Assembly (NCBI RefSeq): GCF_009600985.1
Contig: NZ_VDFP01000010.1
Span: forward strand, 22,645-86,644
DNA from: Companilactobacillus halodurans
GTDB taxonomy: Bacteria; Bacillota; Bacilli; Lactobacillales; Lactobacillaceae
Length of the DNA: 64,000 nucleotides
Reading direction: 5' to 3'
Shown piece after piece: positions 50,921 to 59,237 of this stretch. The notes beneath the pieces are model-generated. The model was not told where the DNA came from. It worked only from the letters and a program-made list of their open reading frames with translations, and searched no databases. Each line of letters opens with the position of its first letter. Positions within the stretch are counted from its first letter, which is position 1. The position numbers and the translations under genes are program-made.

Positions 50921-52090
50921 TTGAAGATTAAAAATATAACAGGCAAGATATTTTCACCAAGACGTTCAGAGATTGTATCAACGCAAACGGATAATTTTTT
51001 TAGAAAACTCAAGCCAAGACCTTATGTGGTCGATTATATTGAGGGTGTCTATAAAAATAGCGTCTTACCTAATGTAAATCAAGATACTCTAACGATTTCT
51101 GTTTTGACTGATACTCATGCTAAAGCTATTGCCAGTGCTTCATACTATGGTATCAATGGGATGCGGCATATTATTGAAGCCAATCAAGTTGCAACGGACG
51201 TTGGTTTAGACTTAAATGTTCACTTGGGCGATTTGATGGATGGCAGCGACAAACCTGAGATCAGTCGTGGTATTTTGAAATTTGCAGTGGAAAATTATCA
51301 AAAGAGCAAGCCACCATTTTACATTATCGAAGGCAATCACGATGAAAATGATAAGTACGATGAACATCGATTTTTCAAAACTGCTTCATTTCACCGTGAT
51401 GATTATGATATGTTAGTAGCGAAGTATGATTTTGAACAACCTGAAATTTTTCGCTTGAATCAAGTTTCAAAAGTTGGTTGGTACGATAAAGGCGATGTCC
51501 GAATCATCTTCATTGATACCAGTGATATTCCTTATATTCTTAGTAACGGTTCTAAGAAATACGACTTCAAGAAAGTTAGAGGAGTCAGAGAACAACAACT
51601 GGAGGATTTGACCACTATTTTGGAGCAGTCGGTCGATAAGCACGTGGTTGTAATGGGCCACGCTAATATTATCAGTCCAAGTGGGCGCAGTGCCTTAAAC
51701 TTCAATGGTGATTTAGTTCAACAATTATTAGTTGCGTTCAACAACAAAGCTTCTGGACAGTTGAAAAATGAATTAACAGGAGATTTTGGTGTAGATATTC
51801 GCTACGATTTCTCGTCTACCGGCATTTCTAAGGTAACGACTTATATTTGTGGACATATGCATTACGAAAAAAACTACAAAGTTTCTGAAATTAATCATAT
51901 AATATTAAATTGTTCGGCCCTGATGGGGAAAAAGCATGGGTTGACGATGGACTATAACAAAAAATGGGACAGACGATACAATGAAATCTCTGAATTAGCA
52001 GGATATTTCATCAATATCGACCCGAAAAAATTACGCTTACAAATTTTTGGTTACGGAGCCGCAACAAGGTATGTAAGTTTTGAAATATAA
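50921..52090 (+). CDS. Calcineurin-like metallophosphoesterase
   Basis: 389 residues from a TTG at 50921 with GGAGA eight bases upstream (the earlier TTG at 50906 has no RBS). Metal motifs in order: TDTHAKA, HLGDLMDG, IEGNHDEN, VVMGHANII and CGHMHYEK. Two-metal phosphoesterase; substrate unknown. Ends 14 bp before the amidotransferase gene, so possibly one operon with cell-wall genes. Confidence 0.85.
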   Translation: MKIKNITGKIFSPRRSEIVSTQTDNFFRKLKPRPYVVDYIEGVYKNSVLPNVNQDTLTISVLTDTHAKAIASASYYGINGMRHIIEANQVATDVGLDLNVHLGDLMDGSDKPEISRGILKFAVENYQKSKPPFYIIEGNHDENDKYDEHRFFKTASFHRDDYDMLVAKYDFEQPEIFRLNQVSKVGWYDKGDVRIIFIDTSDIPYILSNGSKKYDFKKVRGVREQQLEDLTTILEQSVDKHVVVMGHANIISPSGRSALNFNGDLVQQLLVAFNNKASGQLKNELTGDFGVDIRYDFSSTGISKVTTYICGHMHYEKNYKVSEINHIILNCSALMGKKHGLTMDYNKKWDRRYNEISELAGYFINIDPKKLRLQIFGYGAATRYVSFEI

Positions 52091-52104
52091 GGGAGAATTT
52101 TTTT

Positions 52105-54012
52105 ATGTGTGGAATTGTCGGATTCGTAGATAAAAACATCGCAGACAAGAAGCCTGTAATTGAAGCAATGATGGATACGATCAAGCACCGTGGTCCCAAC
52201 AGTTCTGGTGAACTAGTGGAAAACGACACTGCTTTAGGTTTTCGTCGCTTGAGTATCATTGATATTAACAGTGGTATGCAACCTATCTATAACGAAGATA
52301 AATCAAAAGCCATTATCTTTAATGGTGAAATTTACAATTATCAAGATGTTAGAAAAGATTTAAAAGAAGCTGGACATATTTTCAGCACTGAAACAGATAC
52401 AGAAGTTTTACTCCATGGTTTTGAGGAATGGGGTATCCAAGGATTATTGAAGAAAATCCGTGGAATGTTCGCCTTTGTCATTTATGACCTGAAGACTGGC
52501 GATATTACGGGTGCTAGAGACTTCTTTGGTATCAAACCTTTGTATTATTACAATCGTGAAGGTACATTTATTTTTGGTTCTGAAATCAAGTCTTTCTTGA
52601 AAGAGCCAAACTTTAAAAAAGAGCTCAATAAAGCTGCTCTAAAGCCTTATTTAACTTTCCAATATTCAGCTATGAATGAGACTTTCTTTAAGAATGTCTT
52701 CCGTATTCCTGAAGGCCACTACTTTACTTATAAAGATGGCAAATTAAGCATCAAGAAATATTGGGACATGGAATTCAAAGAAAACCACCTCTCATTTGAA
52801 GAAACGGTTAAACGAATTGATAGTTCATTGCGTGACTCAGTTAAGGAACATTCTATTAGTGATGTTCCAGTTGGCTCATTATTGTCCAGTGGGGTCGATT
52901 CCAGTTATGTTACAGCTATTTTGAAGCCACAACATACTTACTCGATTGACTTTGATACGAGTACTTATGAAGAGGGTACAGCCGCAAAACTCTTGGCTGA
53001 TAAATTAGGCTTGGAAAATACTCGTGGTATCGTTACAAAAGAAGAGGCTGTTAAGTCGCTTCCTTTGATTCAGTACTACATGGATGAACCTGATGCCAAC
53101 CCATCTTGCGTGCCGCTATACTTCCTAACTAAATTAGCGAGCCGCGACGTTACCGTTATACTTTCTGGTGAAGGTGCCGATGAGTTGTTTGCAGGATATG
53201 CTAACTATGGTTTCCATTCACATTCAAAGGCTATTCGTGTCGTTGCTGAAGATTTGAAGAAGTTGCCAAAAGGCGTTAAGTATCGCTTGGCTCATGGCTT
53301 GAAGAAGATGCCTAATTTCCCTGGTCGCTTGCACTTATATGAATCAACGGCTAAAGCTGAAGAATTCTTCATTGGTGAAGCTAAGATTTTCACTGAAAAA
53401 GAAGCAGCTGATTTAGTTAAACCTGAATTTGAAAAATCTCGATCGGTTAAGGATATCGTTATGCGCAGCTATCGCAAGGTCAGTGGTTATGACGATGAAG
53501 TTAAGAAGATGCAATATCTTGATTTCCATCAATTTATGTCAAATGACATTTTATTAAAAGCTGATCGTATGAGTATGGCTAATTCAATGGAATTACGTGT
53601 ACCATTCTTGGATAAAGAAGTTGCTCGAGTAGCTTCTGGCGTTCCTACAAAATATCTTTTGAATAGCAAAGACAGCAAGTATGCGCTTCGTGTGGCTGCA
53701 GAACGTGCTTTGCCAGAAGAATGGGCTAAACGTGAAAAACTTGGCTTCCCAGTGCCAATCCGTGAATGGATTAGAACAAAAGAAGTTTATGAAGATTTCC
53801 GTAAGTTGTTCAGTTCTGACTTTGCAGGCGAATTCTTCAACCAAGATGCTATCTTGAAGATGCTAGATGGCTGTTACAAGGGTGAAAATGATGACCGCCG
53901 TAAGGTTTGGACAATCTATACCTTCCTAATTTGGTACAAAGTCTTCTTCATCGATGATGGTAAAAAGCCTGATGTCGATCCTCAAGTCGTTGTTCCTGAA
54001 ACAAGCAAATAA
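52105..54012 (+). CDS. asnB: Asparagine-synthase-type amidotransferase
   Basis: 635 residues. Class II glutaminase domain from MCGIVGFVD (Cys2 nucleophile), with FNGEIYNYQDVRKDL and the synthetase domain with PP-loop LLSSGVDSSYVTAI. It may make free asparagine. However, next to the D-aspartate ligase it more likely amidates the D-Asp cross-bridge (as AsnH in Lactococcus) or another peptidoglycan carboxyl. Confidence 0.9.
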   Translation: MCGIVGFVDKNIADKKPVIEAMMDTIKHRGPNSSGELVENDTALGFRRLSIIDINSGMQPIYNEDKSKAIIFNGEIYNYQDVRKDLKEAGHIFSTETDTEVLLHGFEEWGIQGLLKKIRGMFAFVIYDLKTGDITGARDFFGIKPLYYYNREGTFIFGSEIKSFLKEPNFKKELNKAALKPYLTFQYSAMNETFFKNVFRIPEGHYFTYKDGKLSIKKYWDMEFKENHLSFEETVKRIDSSLRDSVKEHSISDVPVGSLLSSGVDSSYVTAILKPQHTYSIDFDTSTYEEGTAAKLLADKLGLENTRGIVTKEEAVKSLPLIQYYMDEPDANPSCVPLYFLTKLASRDVTVILSGEGADELFAGYANYGFHSHSKAIRVVAEDLKKLPKGVKYRLAHGLKKMPNFPGRLHLYESTAKAEEFFIGEAKIFTEKEAADLVKPEFEKSRSVKDIVMRSYRKVSGYDDEVKKMQYLDFHQFMSNDILLKADRMSMANSMELRVPFLDKEVARVASGVPTKYLLNSKDSKYALRVAAERALPEEWAKREKLGFPVPIREWIRTKEVYEDFRKLFSSDFAGEFFNQDAILKMLDGCYKGENDDRRKVWTIYTFLIWYKVFFIDDGKKPDVDPQVVVPETSK

Positions 54013-54030
54013 GTTATTTTTTATTGAAGG

Positions 54031-54064
54031 CTATCAATTTAATCGTTAAATTGATAGTTTTTTT
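54031..54064 (+). terminator. Terminator of the amidotransferase gene
   Basis: CTATCAATTTAA / TTAAATTGATAG perfect 12-bp stem, 3-nt loop, T7. The 250 bp that follow contain only a probable promoter region. Confidence 0.92.
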
Positions 54065-54317
54065 GTTATGATGGTCTTTAGTCATGACAAAAATGATTTG
54101 AAACATAATGAAAATTATATTTAAGCGTTATGACGGTACGGCCGATATATGATATAGTAATAAGTTGTCATCTAAGACCGAAATTAGATAAATTAAGAAA
54201 ATAATAAACCCGCGAAATTAAATACCATTGGATGATTCAATGTGCTAAATTGAGTATGGTATAATTTTGTTTGAATTGTGTGTAATTTTAAGAATAGAAT
54301 TTTAATATAGTAAGAGG

Positions 54318-55598
54318 TTGATCCCTATCGAAACTGAATCAGGAAAAAAATTCACGCCCATCCTTTTGGGTAGTGATATGAATGTTTACGGAATGGCTCG
54401 TGCTTTCCATGAACTTTATGGGGGCACTGTTAAGGCATATGCTGAAGTTCAATTGGCACCGACAAGATATACAAAAATCTTAGACTTAACACTTCACTCT
54501 GGATTTTCTGAAGACCCTGTTTTTATTGAAAAAATGCGAGAAATTGCTAAAGTTTATCAAAACCATAAGGAACCAGTTATTTTGATTGGTTGTGGGGATG
54601 GTTATGCTGAACTTATCAGTAAACACAAGGACGAGTTGTCAAAAACTTTTGTTTGTCCATACGTTGATTATGATTTGTTGAAATCCTTGAATAATAAAGA
54701 GAGTTTCTACAAAGTAGCGGATGAACACAATTTGCCACATCCTTTAACAAAAATTATCACTAAAGATATGTATGAAAATAAAAAAGATATGGATGTTCCA
54801 TTCGATTTCCCCGTGGCATTAAAACCTGCCAATAGTGTCGAATGGTTGGACATTCATTTTGAAGGACGCAAGAAGGCCTTTACGATTCACTCTGAAAAGG
54901 AATACATGGATATTGTCGGTAAAATTTATGACAATGGTTATACTTCAGATTTGATTCTTCAAGACTTTATTCCTGGCGATGATTCCAACATGCGTGTTTT
55001 GAATGCTTATGTTGATCAAGAACATCACGTCAAGATGATGTGTTTAGGTCACCCAATTTTGGAGGACCCAACTCCACAATCAATTGGTAACTACGTTGCA
55101 ATCATCCCCGAATTTAATCAGGATGTTTACGATTTAGTTCAAAAGTTCCTTGAAGATATCGAATTCACTGGCTATGCCAACTTCGATATGAAATATGACT
55201 CCCGTGATAAGACTTTCAAGTTCTTTGAAATCAATTTACGTCAAGGAAGAAGTAGCTTCTTCGTGACCCTCAATGGTTATAATCTTGCCAAATATGTAGT
55301 GGAAGATTATATTGAAGGTAGCTTAGAAAATACGCCAACAGTTTATGCCAATAAAAATAAGGCACAACATAAACTTTGGTTAGGAGTTCCTGTTAAAGTC
55401 TTCAATAAGTATGCAGCTAAAAATGATGCTACAGCTTATGCTGACGAGTTGATCAAACAAGATCGCATCGGAACGACTGTTTTCTATGATAAAGACAAAT
55501 CCTTTAAACGCTGGTTGTTGTTGACTTACATGTTCCATAATTATGTAAAGAGATTCGACAAATACTTTGAAGCTAATAAAGGGCGCGACTTTAAATAA
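54318..55598 (+). CDS. D-aspartate ligase, ATP-grasp
   Basis: Up to 426 residues. Close in pattern to enterococcal/lactococcal D-Asp ligase: FTPILLGSDMNVYGMARAFHELYGG, VILIGCGDGYAELISKH, FPVALKPANSVEWLDIHFEGRKKAF, QDFIPGDDSNMRVLNAYVDQ, CLGHPILEDPTPQSIGNYV and FFEINLRQGRSSFFVTLNGYN. Adds D-Asp to the Lys side chain of peptidoglycan precursors. The start is odd: no ATG; the TTG at 54318 sits directly on the AGAGG, and an ATC nine bases later has better spacing. Confidence 0.92.
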   Translation: MIPIETESGKKFTPILLGSDMNVYGMARAFHELYGGTVKAYAEVQLAPTRYTKILDLTLHSGFSEDPVFIEKMREIAKVYQNHKEPVILIGCGDGYAELISKHKDELSKTFVCPYVDYDLLKSLNNKESFYKVADEHNLPHPLTKIITKDMYENKKDMDVPFDFPVALKPANSVEWLDIHFEGRKKAFTIHSEKEYMDIVGKIYDNGYTSDLILQDFIPGDDSNMRVLNAYVDQEHHVKMMCLGHPILEDPTPQSIGNYVAIIPEFNQDVYDLVQKFLEDIEFTGYANFDMKYDSRDKTFKFFEINLRQGRSSFFVTLNGYNLAKYVVEDYIEGSLENTPTVYANKNKAQHKLWLGVPVKVFNKYAAKNDATAYADELIKQDRIGTTVFYDKDKSFKRWLLLTYMFHNYVKRFDKYFEANKGRDFK

Positions 55599-55616
55599 CC
55601 GAGGGGGTTTTAGTAG

Positions 55617-56081
55617 ATGGATGAATTAAAAGAATACGAAGTTAAAAAAATCGAGTATTCCAAGATTTTGATCTGTGTTGACTCAGATGATTTTGAGTCA
55701 TCAAGAAATGCCTTTAACTATGCTTGCTCTTTAGCTAAGCATTATAATGCTGAACTAGGGATCGTTTCCGTATTGGAAACCGGTGATTTGAATATTTTCC
55801 AATCACTTGATCCAGAGGTATTGAACCAACGTCGTGAAGAAATTAAAGAATTGCTAGAAGTCTATGGCAAAAAGGCCAAGGAATATGGCGTTCAAGATGT
55901 TCACATGCTGGTAACCGAGGGTGGACCTGGAGCAGTTATTACTGAAAAAGTTATTCCTAAGTTTCAACCTGATTTGGTTATTGTTGGGGTTGAAAAGAAG
56001 AACCGGACACGTAATACAATTGGTTCGCAAGCTGCAAAGATTGTTAACAATTCTAATGTCTCGGTCAGTGTCATCAGATAG
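55617..56081 (+). CDS. Universal stress protein, UspA family
   Basis: 154 residues: YSKILICVDSDDFESSRNAFNYACSLAKHYNAELGIVSVLE with the UspA fold. The C-terminal ATP loop is incomplete (GVEKKNRTRNTIGSQAAKIV lacks G-x2-G), so nucleotide binding is doubtful. Eighteen bp behind the D-Asp ligase, same operon. Confidence 0.88.
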   Translation: MDELKEYEVKKIEYSKILICVDSDDFESSRNAFNYACSLAKHYNAELGIVSVLETGDLNIFQSLDPEVLNQRREEIKELLEVYGKKAKEYGVQDVHMLVTEGGPGAVITEKVIPKFQPDLVIVGVEKKNRTRNTIGSQAAKIVNNSNVSVSVIR

Positions 56082-56108
56082 ATAGTTTTAAAATTTTTAA
56101 ATAAAAAT

Positions 56109-56140
56109 AGTGGACAGCCAACAGGTTTGTCCGCTTTTTT
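56109..56140 (+). terminator. Terminator of the ligase-UspA operon
   Basis: AGTGGACA / TGTCCGCT (one G-U pair) and T6. Confidence 0.8.
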
Positions 56141-56211
56141 GTAGGATTCATAATTATTCTAATAAAATATAATTAGTGATATAGTAGTCTCTAAAAATAA
56201 CATGGCGGTGA

Positions 56212-58161
56212 ATGATATTGTTTATGAGTAAAGTTATCGGCGGCGCAGGGGATATGATCGATGCCAAGCCTGCCGATTATAAAGATAATTTGTATTTGGC
56301 TGTAAATGGAGCTTGGCAAGAAAAAGCAACTATCCCAGCTGATAAGCCACGTACAGGTGGTTTCATGGATCTTGACGAGGGTGTTGAAAAAGCACTCATG
56401 AAAGATTTCCATGAGTTTGCAAATAATGAAAGTGAAATTAAGGATGATTTGATTTTGCAGGCGATAAAATTGTATCGTCTTGCCAACAACGCTGATCATT
56501 TAAGCAAGTTTCACCAACAACCAATTTTAAAAGATATGCAACGTATTAGTGACCTTTCATCACTACAAGATTTGAGTGACAATTTGGCCACTTTATCTAA
56601 GAATGGTTTTGCTTTGCCTATCGATATCGGTATTGATGCTGATATGAAGGATACTGCCAAAAATGTCGTCTACGTTCAAGGTGCTAGTTTGATTTTGCCT
56701 GATAAGACTTACTATGATGAGAAAAATGAATCTGGTAAGCAATTGTTGGCTAAATATGCTGAAGTAGCTAGTCGCTTGTTGTCGATGATTGGCTACAAGT
56801 TGGACGAAGCTAAGTCAATTGTAAAAAAGGCTTTGGCATTTGATAGGTCATTAGTTCCTATTGTAAAGAGTTCAGAAGAGTGGGCCGACTATACGAAAGT
56901 TTATAATCCTATGAAATTTTCCGAATACATCACTAAGTCGGATAACTTGGATTTGAAGAGCTTAGTAGTCGACTTAATCAACGACACGCCTGACAAGGTT
57001 ATTATTGAAGAACCAAGATATTTGGAAAATTTGAATAAGCTAGTCAACGAAGATACTTTTGACAATATTAAAGCCTGGATGATGGTTAAATTCGTTACTT
57101 CCAGAGCTTCAATTTTGGATGAAGAATTCCGTCAAACTATTGGAGAATATAATTTGGCGATGAGCGGTGCCAAAGAACTTCAAAATAGAACAAAGTATGC
57201 TTATCACTTGGCAGCTGGTATCTTCAGTGAAGTTATCGGTGTTTATTATGGTAAGAAATACTTTGGTGAAGCTGCTAAAGATGATGTTCGCAATATGGTC
57301 AAGAAGATGATTTCAATTTACGAACAAAGAATCAACGCTAACACTTGGTTAGGCGAAGATACAAAGAAAAAAGCTATCGTCAAATTGGATAAGATTGTGG
57401 TCAAAGTCGGCTATCCCGATAAAATTCAAGACCTCTATCATAAATTTGAAATCAATGAAAATGATTCATTGTATGATAACCTTTCTCGCATCTACAAGAT
57501 TATGACTCAAGATTCCTTGGATCAATATCACAAACCAGTTGACCGCAACAAGTGGGTCATGCCAGGACACATGGTCAATGCATGTTACGACCCAACTAGA
57601 AATGACATCACCTTCCCAGCAGCTATCTTGCAAGCTCCATTCTATAGTTTGGAACAAACAAGCAGCGAAAATTATGGTGGAATCGGAGCCGTAATCGCCC
57701 ACGAAATATCTCACGCCTTTGATAACAACGGAGCTCAATTCGATGAGTTCGGTAACATGAATAATTGGTGGACTAAAGACGATTACGCAAAATTCAAGAC
57801 TTTGACACAAAAAATGATTGACCAATTCGACGGCATCCCATATGCCGGTGGCAAAGTTAACGGTAAGTTAGTAGTCAGCGAAAACGTAGCCGATGTCGGT
57901 GGACTAAGATGTGCTCTAGAAGCAGCCAAATCAGAAAATGACTACGACGCCAAGAAATTCTTCATCAACTGGTCCAGAGTATGGCGCTTGAAAGCTACAA
58001 AACAATTCAACGAACTACTACTATCAACAGACGTCCACGCCCCAGGTCCATTACGTGCCAACGTACAAGCACAAAACATGGATGAATTCTATGATGCCTT
58101 TGACGTTAAAGAAAGCGATGGAATGTGGTTGGATGAAGATAAGAGAGTTAACATTTGGTAA
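56212..58161 (+). CDS. pepO: M13-family endopeptidase
   Basis: 649 residues (a start at the in-frame ATG 56224 is also possible). Zinc site VIAHEISHAFDNNG (HExxH near residue 497) and ENVADVGGL (third ligand Glu near 557), typical of neprilysin-like PepO. The N-terminus YKDNLYLAVNGAWQEKATIPADK is conserved. No signal peptide, so cytoplasmic, cutting imported oligopeptides of the casein type. Repeat units F1/F2 follow after four bases. Confidence 0.95.
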   Translation: MILFMSKVIGGAGDMIDAKPADYKDNLYLAVNGAWQEKATIPADKPRTGGFMDLDEGVEKALMKDFHEFANNESEIKDDLILQAIKLYRLANNADHLSKFHQQPILKDMQRISDLSSLQDLSDNLATLSKNGFALPIDIGIDADMKDTAKNVVYVQGASLILPDKTYYDEKNESGKQLLAKYAEVASRLLSMIGYKLDEAKSIVKKALAFDRSLVPIVKSSEEWADYTKVYNPMKFSEYITKSDNLDLKSLVVDLINDTPDKVIIEEPRYLENLNKLVNEDTFDNIKAWMMVKFVTSRASILDEEFRQTIGEYNLAMSGAKELQNRTKYAYHLAAGIFSEVIGVYYGKKYFGEAAKDDVRNMVKKMISIYEQRINANTWLGEDTKKKAIVKLDKIVVKVGYPDKIQDLYHKFEINENDSLYDNLSRIYKIMTQDSLDQYHKPVDRNKWVMPGHMVNACYDPTRNDITFPAAILQAPFYSLEQTSSENYGGIGAVIAHEISHAFDNNGAQFDEFGNMNNWWTKDDYAKFKTLTQKMIDQFDGIPYAGGKVNGKLVVSENVADVGGLRCALEAAKSENDYDAKKFFINWSRVWRLKATKQFNELLLSTDVHAPGPLRANVQAQNMDEFYDAFDVKESDGMWLDEDKRVNIW

Positions 58162-58165
58162 AACC

Positions 58166-58216
58166 AGAGAGCGGAGCAAGCCCGGAAGTAGCTGGCTTGT
58201 GGAGCTCGTTTCAACT
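58166..58216 (+). repeat. Dispersed structured repeat, internally deleted unit F1
   Basis: AGAGAGCGGAGCAAGCCCGG joined directly to AAGTAGCTGGCTTGTGGAGC and CGTTTCAACT. It equals copy A lacking everything between two CCGG sequences. The P1 and CAAGCC/GGCTTG arms remain. The next unit starts at once. Confidence 0.85.
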
Positions 58217-58365
58217 AGAGAGTGCAAGTGGGACGTTCAGCCCGCGGAGCCTAAGACAATTTTGCGACTTGGCTGCGAAGCAGACGAGACGTGAAATAGC
58301 CTTAGGTGTAGAGGGTTGTCCCACTGTAACTCGTTTCCACTATATAGCCAGAAACATTGGTTATT
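58217..58365 (+). repeat. Dispersed structured repeat, unit F2
   Basis: AGAGAGTGCAAG...CGTTTCCACTAT (58342), with a degenerate tail. A third outer-stem version: GAGT/ACTC, AGTGGGAC/GTCCCACT, AGCCC/GGGTT, CCTAAG/CTTAGG. The apical part is partly degenerate. Confidence 0.85.
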
Positions 58366-58379
58366 CAACAAAAAATAAA

Positions 58380-58430
58380 AATTAGGCATGGCAATCAATC
58401 CCCAAAAAATTGATTACCATGCCTATTTAT
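58380..58430. terminator. Terminator between PepO/repeat F and the ABC exporter
   Basis: TAGGCATGG-c-AATCAAT / ATTGATT-a-CCATGCCTA, 16-bp stem with short loop, AT-rich flanks. Confidence 0.75.
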
Positions 58431-58527
58431 TTACCCAGAAATAACTTTTTGCAAAAAAATATTTAGAATTTTTTGTTATGAATTCGTTTTCCGATATAAT
58501 AAGACTAATAAGAAAGGTGAGGGAAAA

Positions 58528-59229
58528 ATGGCATATATCGAAGTCAGAAATGAATCAAAAAAATATCAAATGGGTGAAACGACCATCATGGCCAATGACA
58601 AGTTAACCTTTGATGTTGAACAAGGAAAACTGACAGTTATTCTAGGACCCAGTGGTGCTGGTAAATCAACTGTTCTAAATATTCTCGGTGGGATGGACAC
58701 ACCAAGCGACGGGCAGGTAATAATCGACGGCACTGATATAGCCAAATTTTCTGAACGCGAATTGACAACTTATCGTCGAAATGACGTTGGTTTTATCTTC
58801 CAATTTTATAATTTAATTCCTAACTTGACGACAAAAGAAAATGTTGAATTAGCCTCAGCAATCGTCAAAGACGCACTTGATGCAACGCAAACATTGAAAT
58901 CCGTTGGCTTGGAGAATCGAATCGACAACTTTCCTTCTCAATTATCAGGTGGAGAGCAGCAACGTGTCGCTATTGCTAGAGCTTTAGCCAAAAATCCTAA
59001 GTTGTTGCTTTGTGATGAACCTACTGGAGCTTTGGATTATGAAACTGGAAAACAAGTTTTGACTTTGCTTCAGGATGCTAGTTATAAGAACAATAAGACA
59101 GTTATCGTTATTACTCACAATTCAGCCTTAGCCAAGATGGCTGATCGCGTGATTCGGATTCATGATGCTAAGGTCCAATCAATTGAAGATAACGACAATC
59201 CTACACCAGTCAAAGAAATCGAATGGTAG
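58528..59229 (+). CDS. ABC transporter ATP-binding protein, MacB/LolD type
   Basis: 233 residues. Walker [11 protein letters not shown]-loop [12 protein letters not shown], signature [15 protein letters not shown], Walker [13 protein letters not shown], switch ITHNS (Asn after His as in this family). Pairs with the FtsX-type permease 8 bp downstream. Confidence 0.92.
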   Translation: MAYIEVRNESKKYQMGETTIMANDKLTFDVEQGKLTVILGPSGAGKSTVLNILGGMDTPSDGQVIIDGTDIAKFSERELTTYRRNDVGFIFQFYNLIPNLTTKENVELASAIVKDALDATQTLKSVGLENRIDNFPSQLSGGEQQRVAIARALAKNPKLLLCDEPTGALDYETGKQVLTLLQDASYKNNKTVIVITHNSALAKMADRVIRIHDAKVQSIEDNDNPTPVKEIEW

Positions 59230-59237
59230 GTGATTAG

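Noticed and set aside
5762..58365. Repeats considered as a CRISPR array
   Set aside because: Units are about 130-150 bp, spread over 52 kb in both orientations with genes between them, internally folded and without regular spacers or cas genes.
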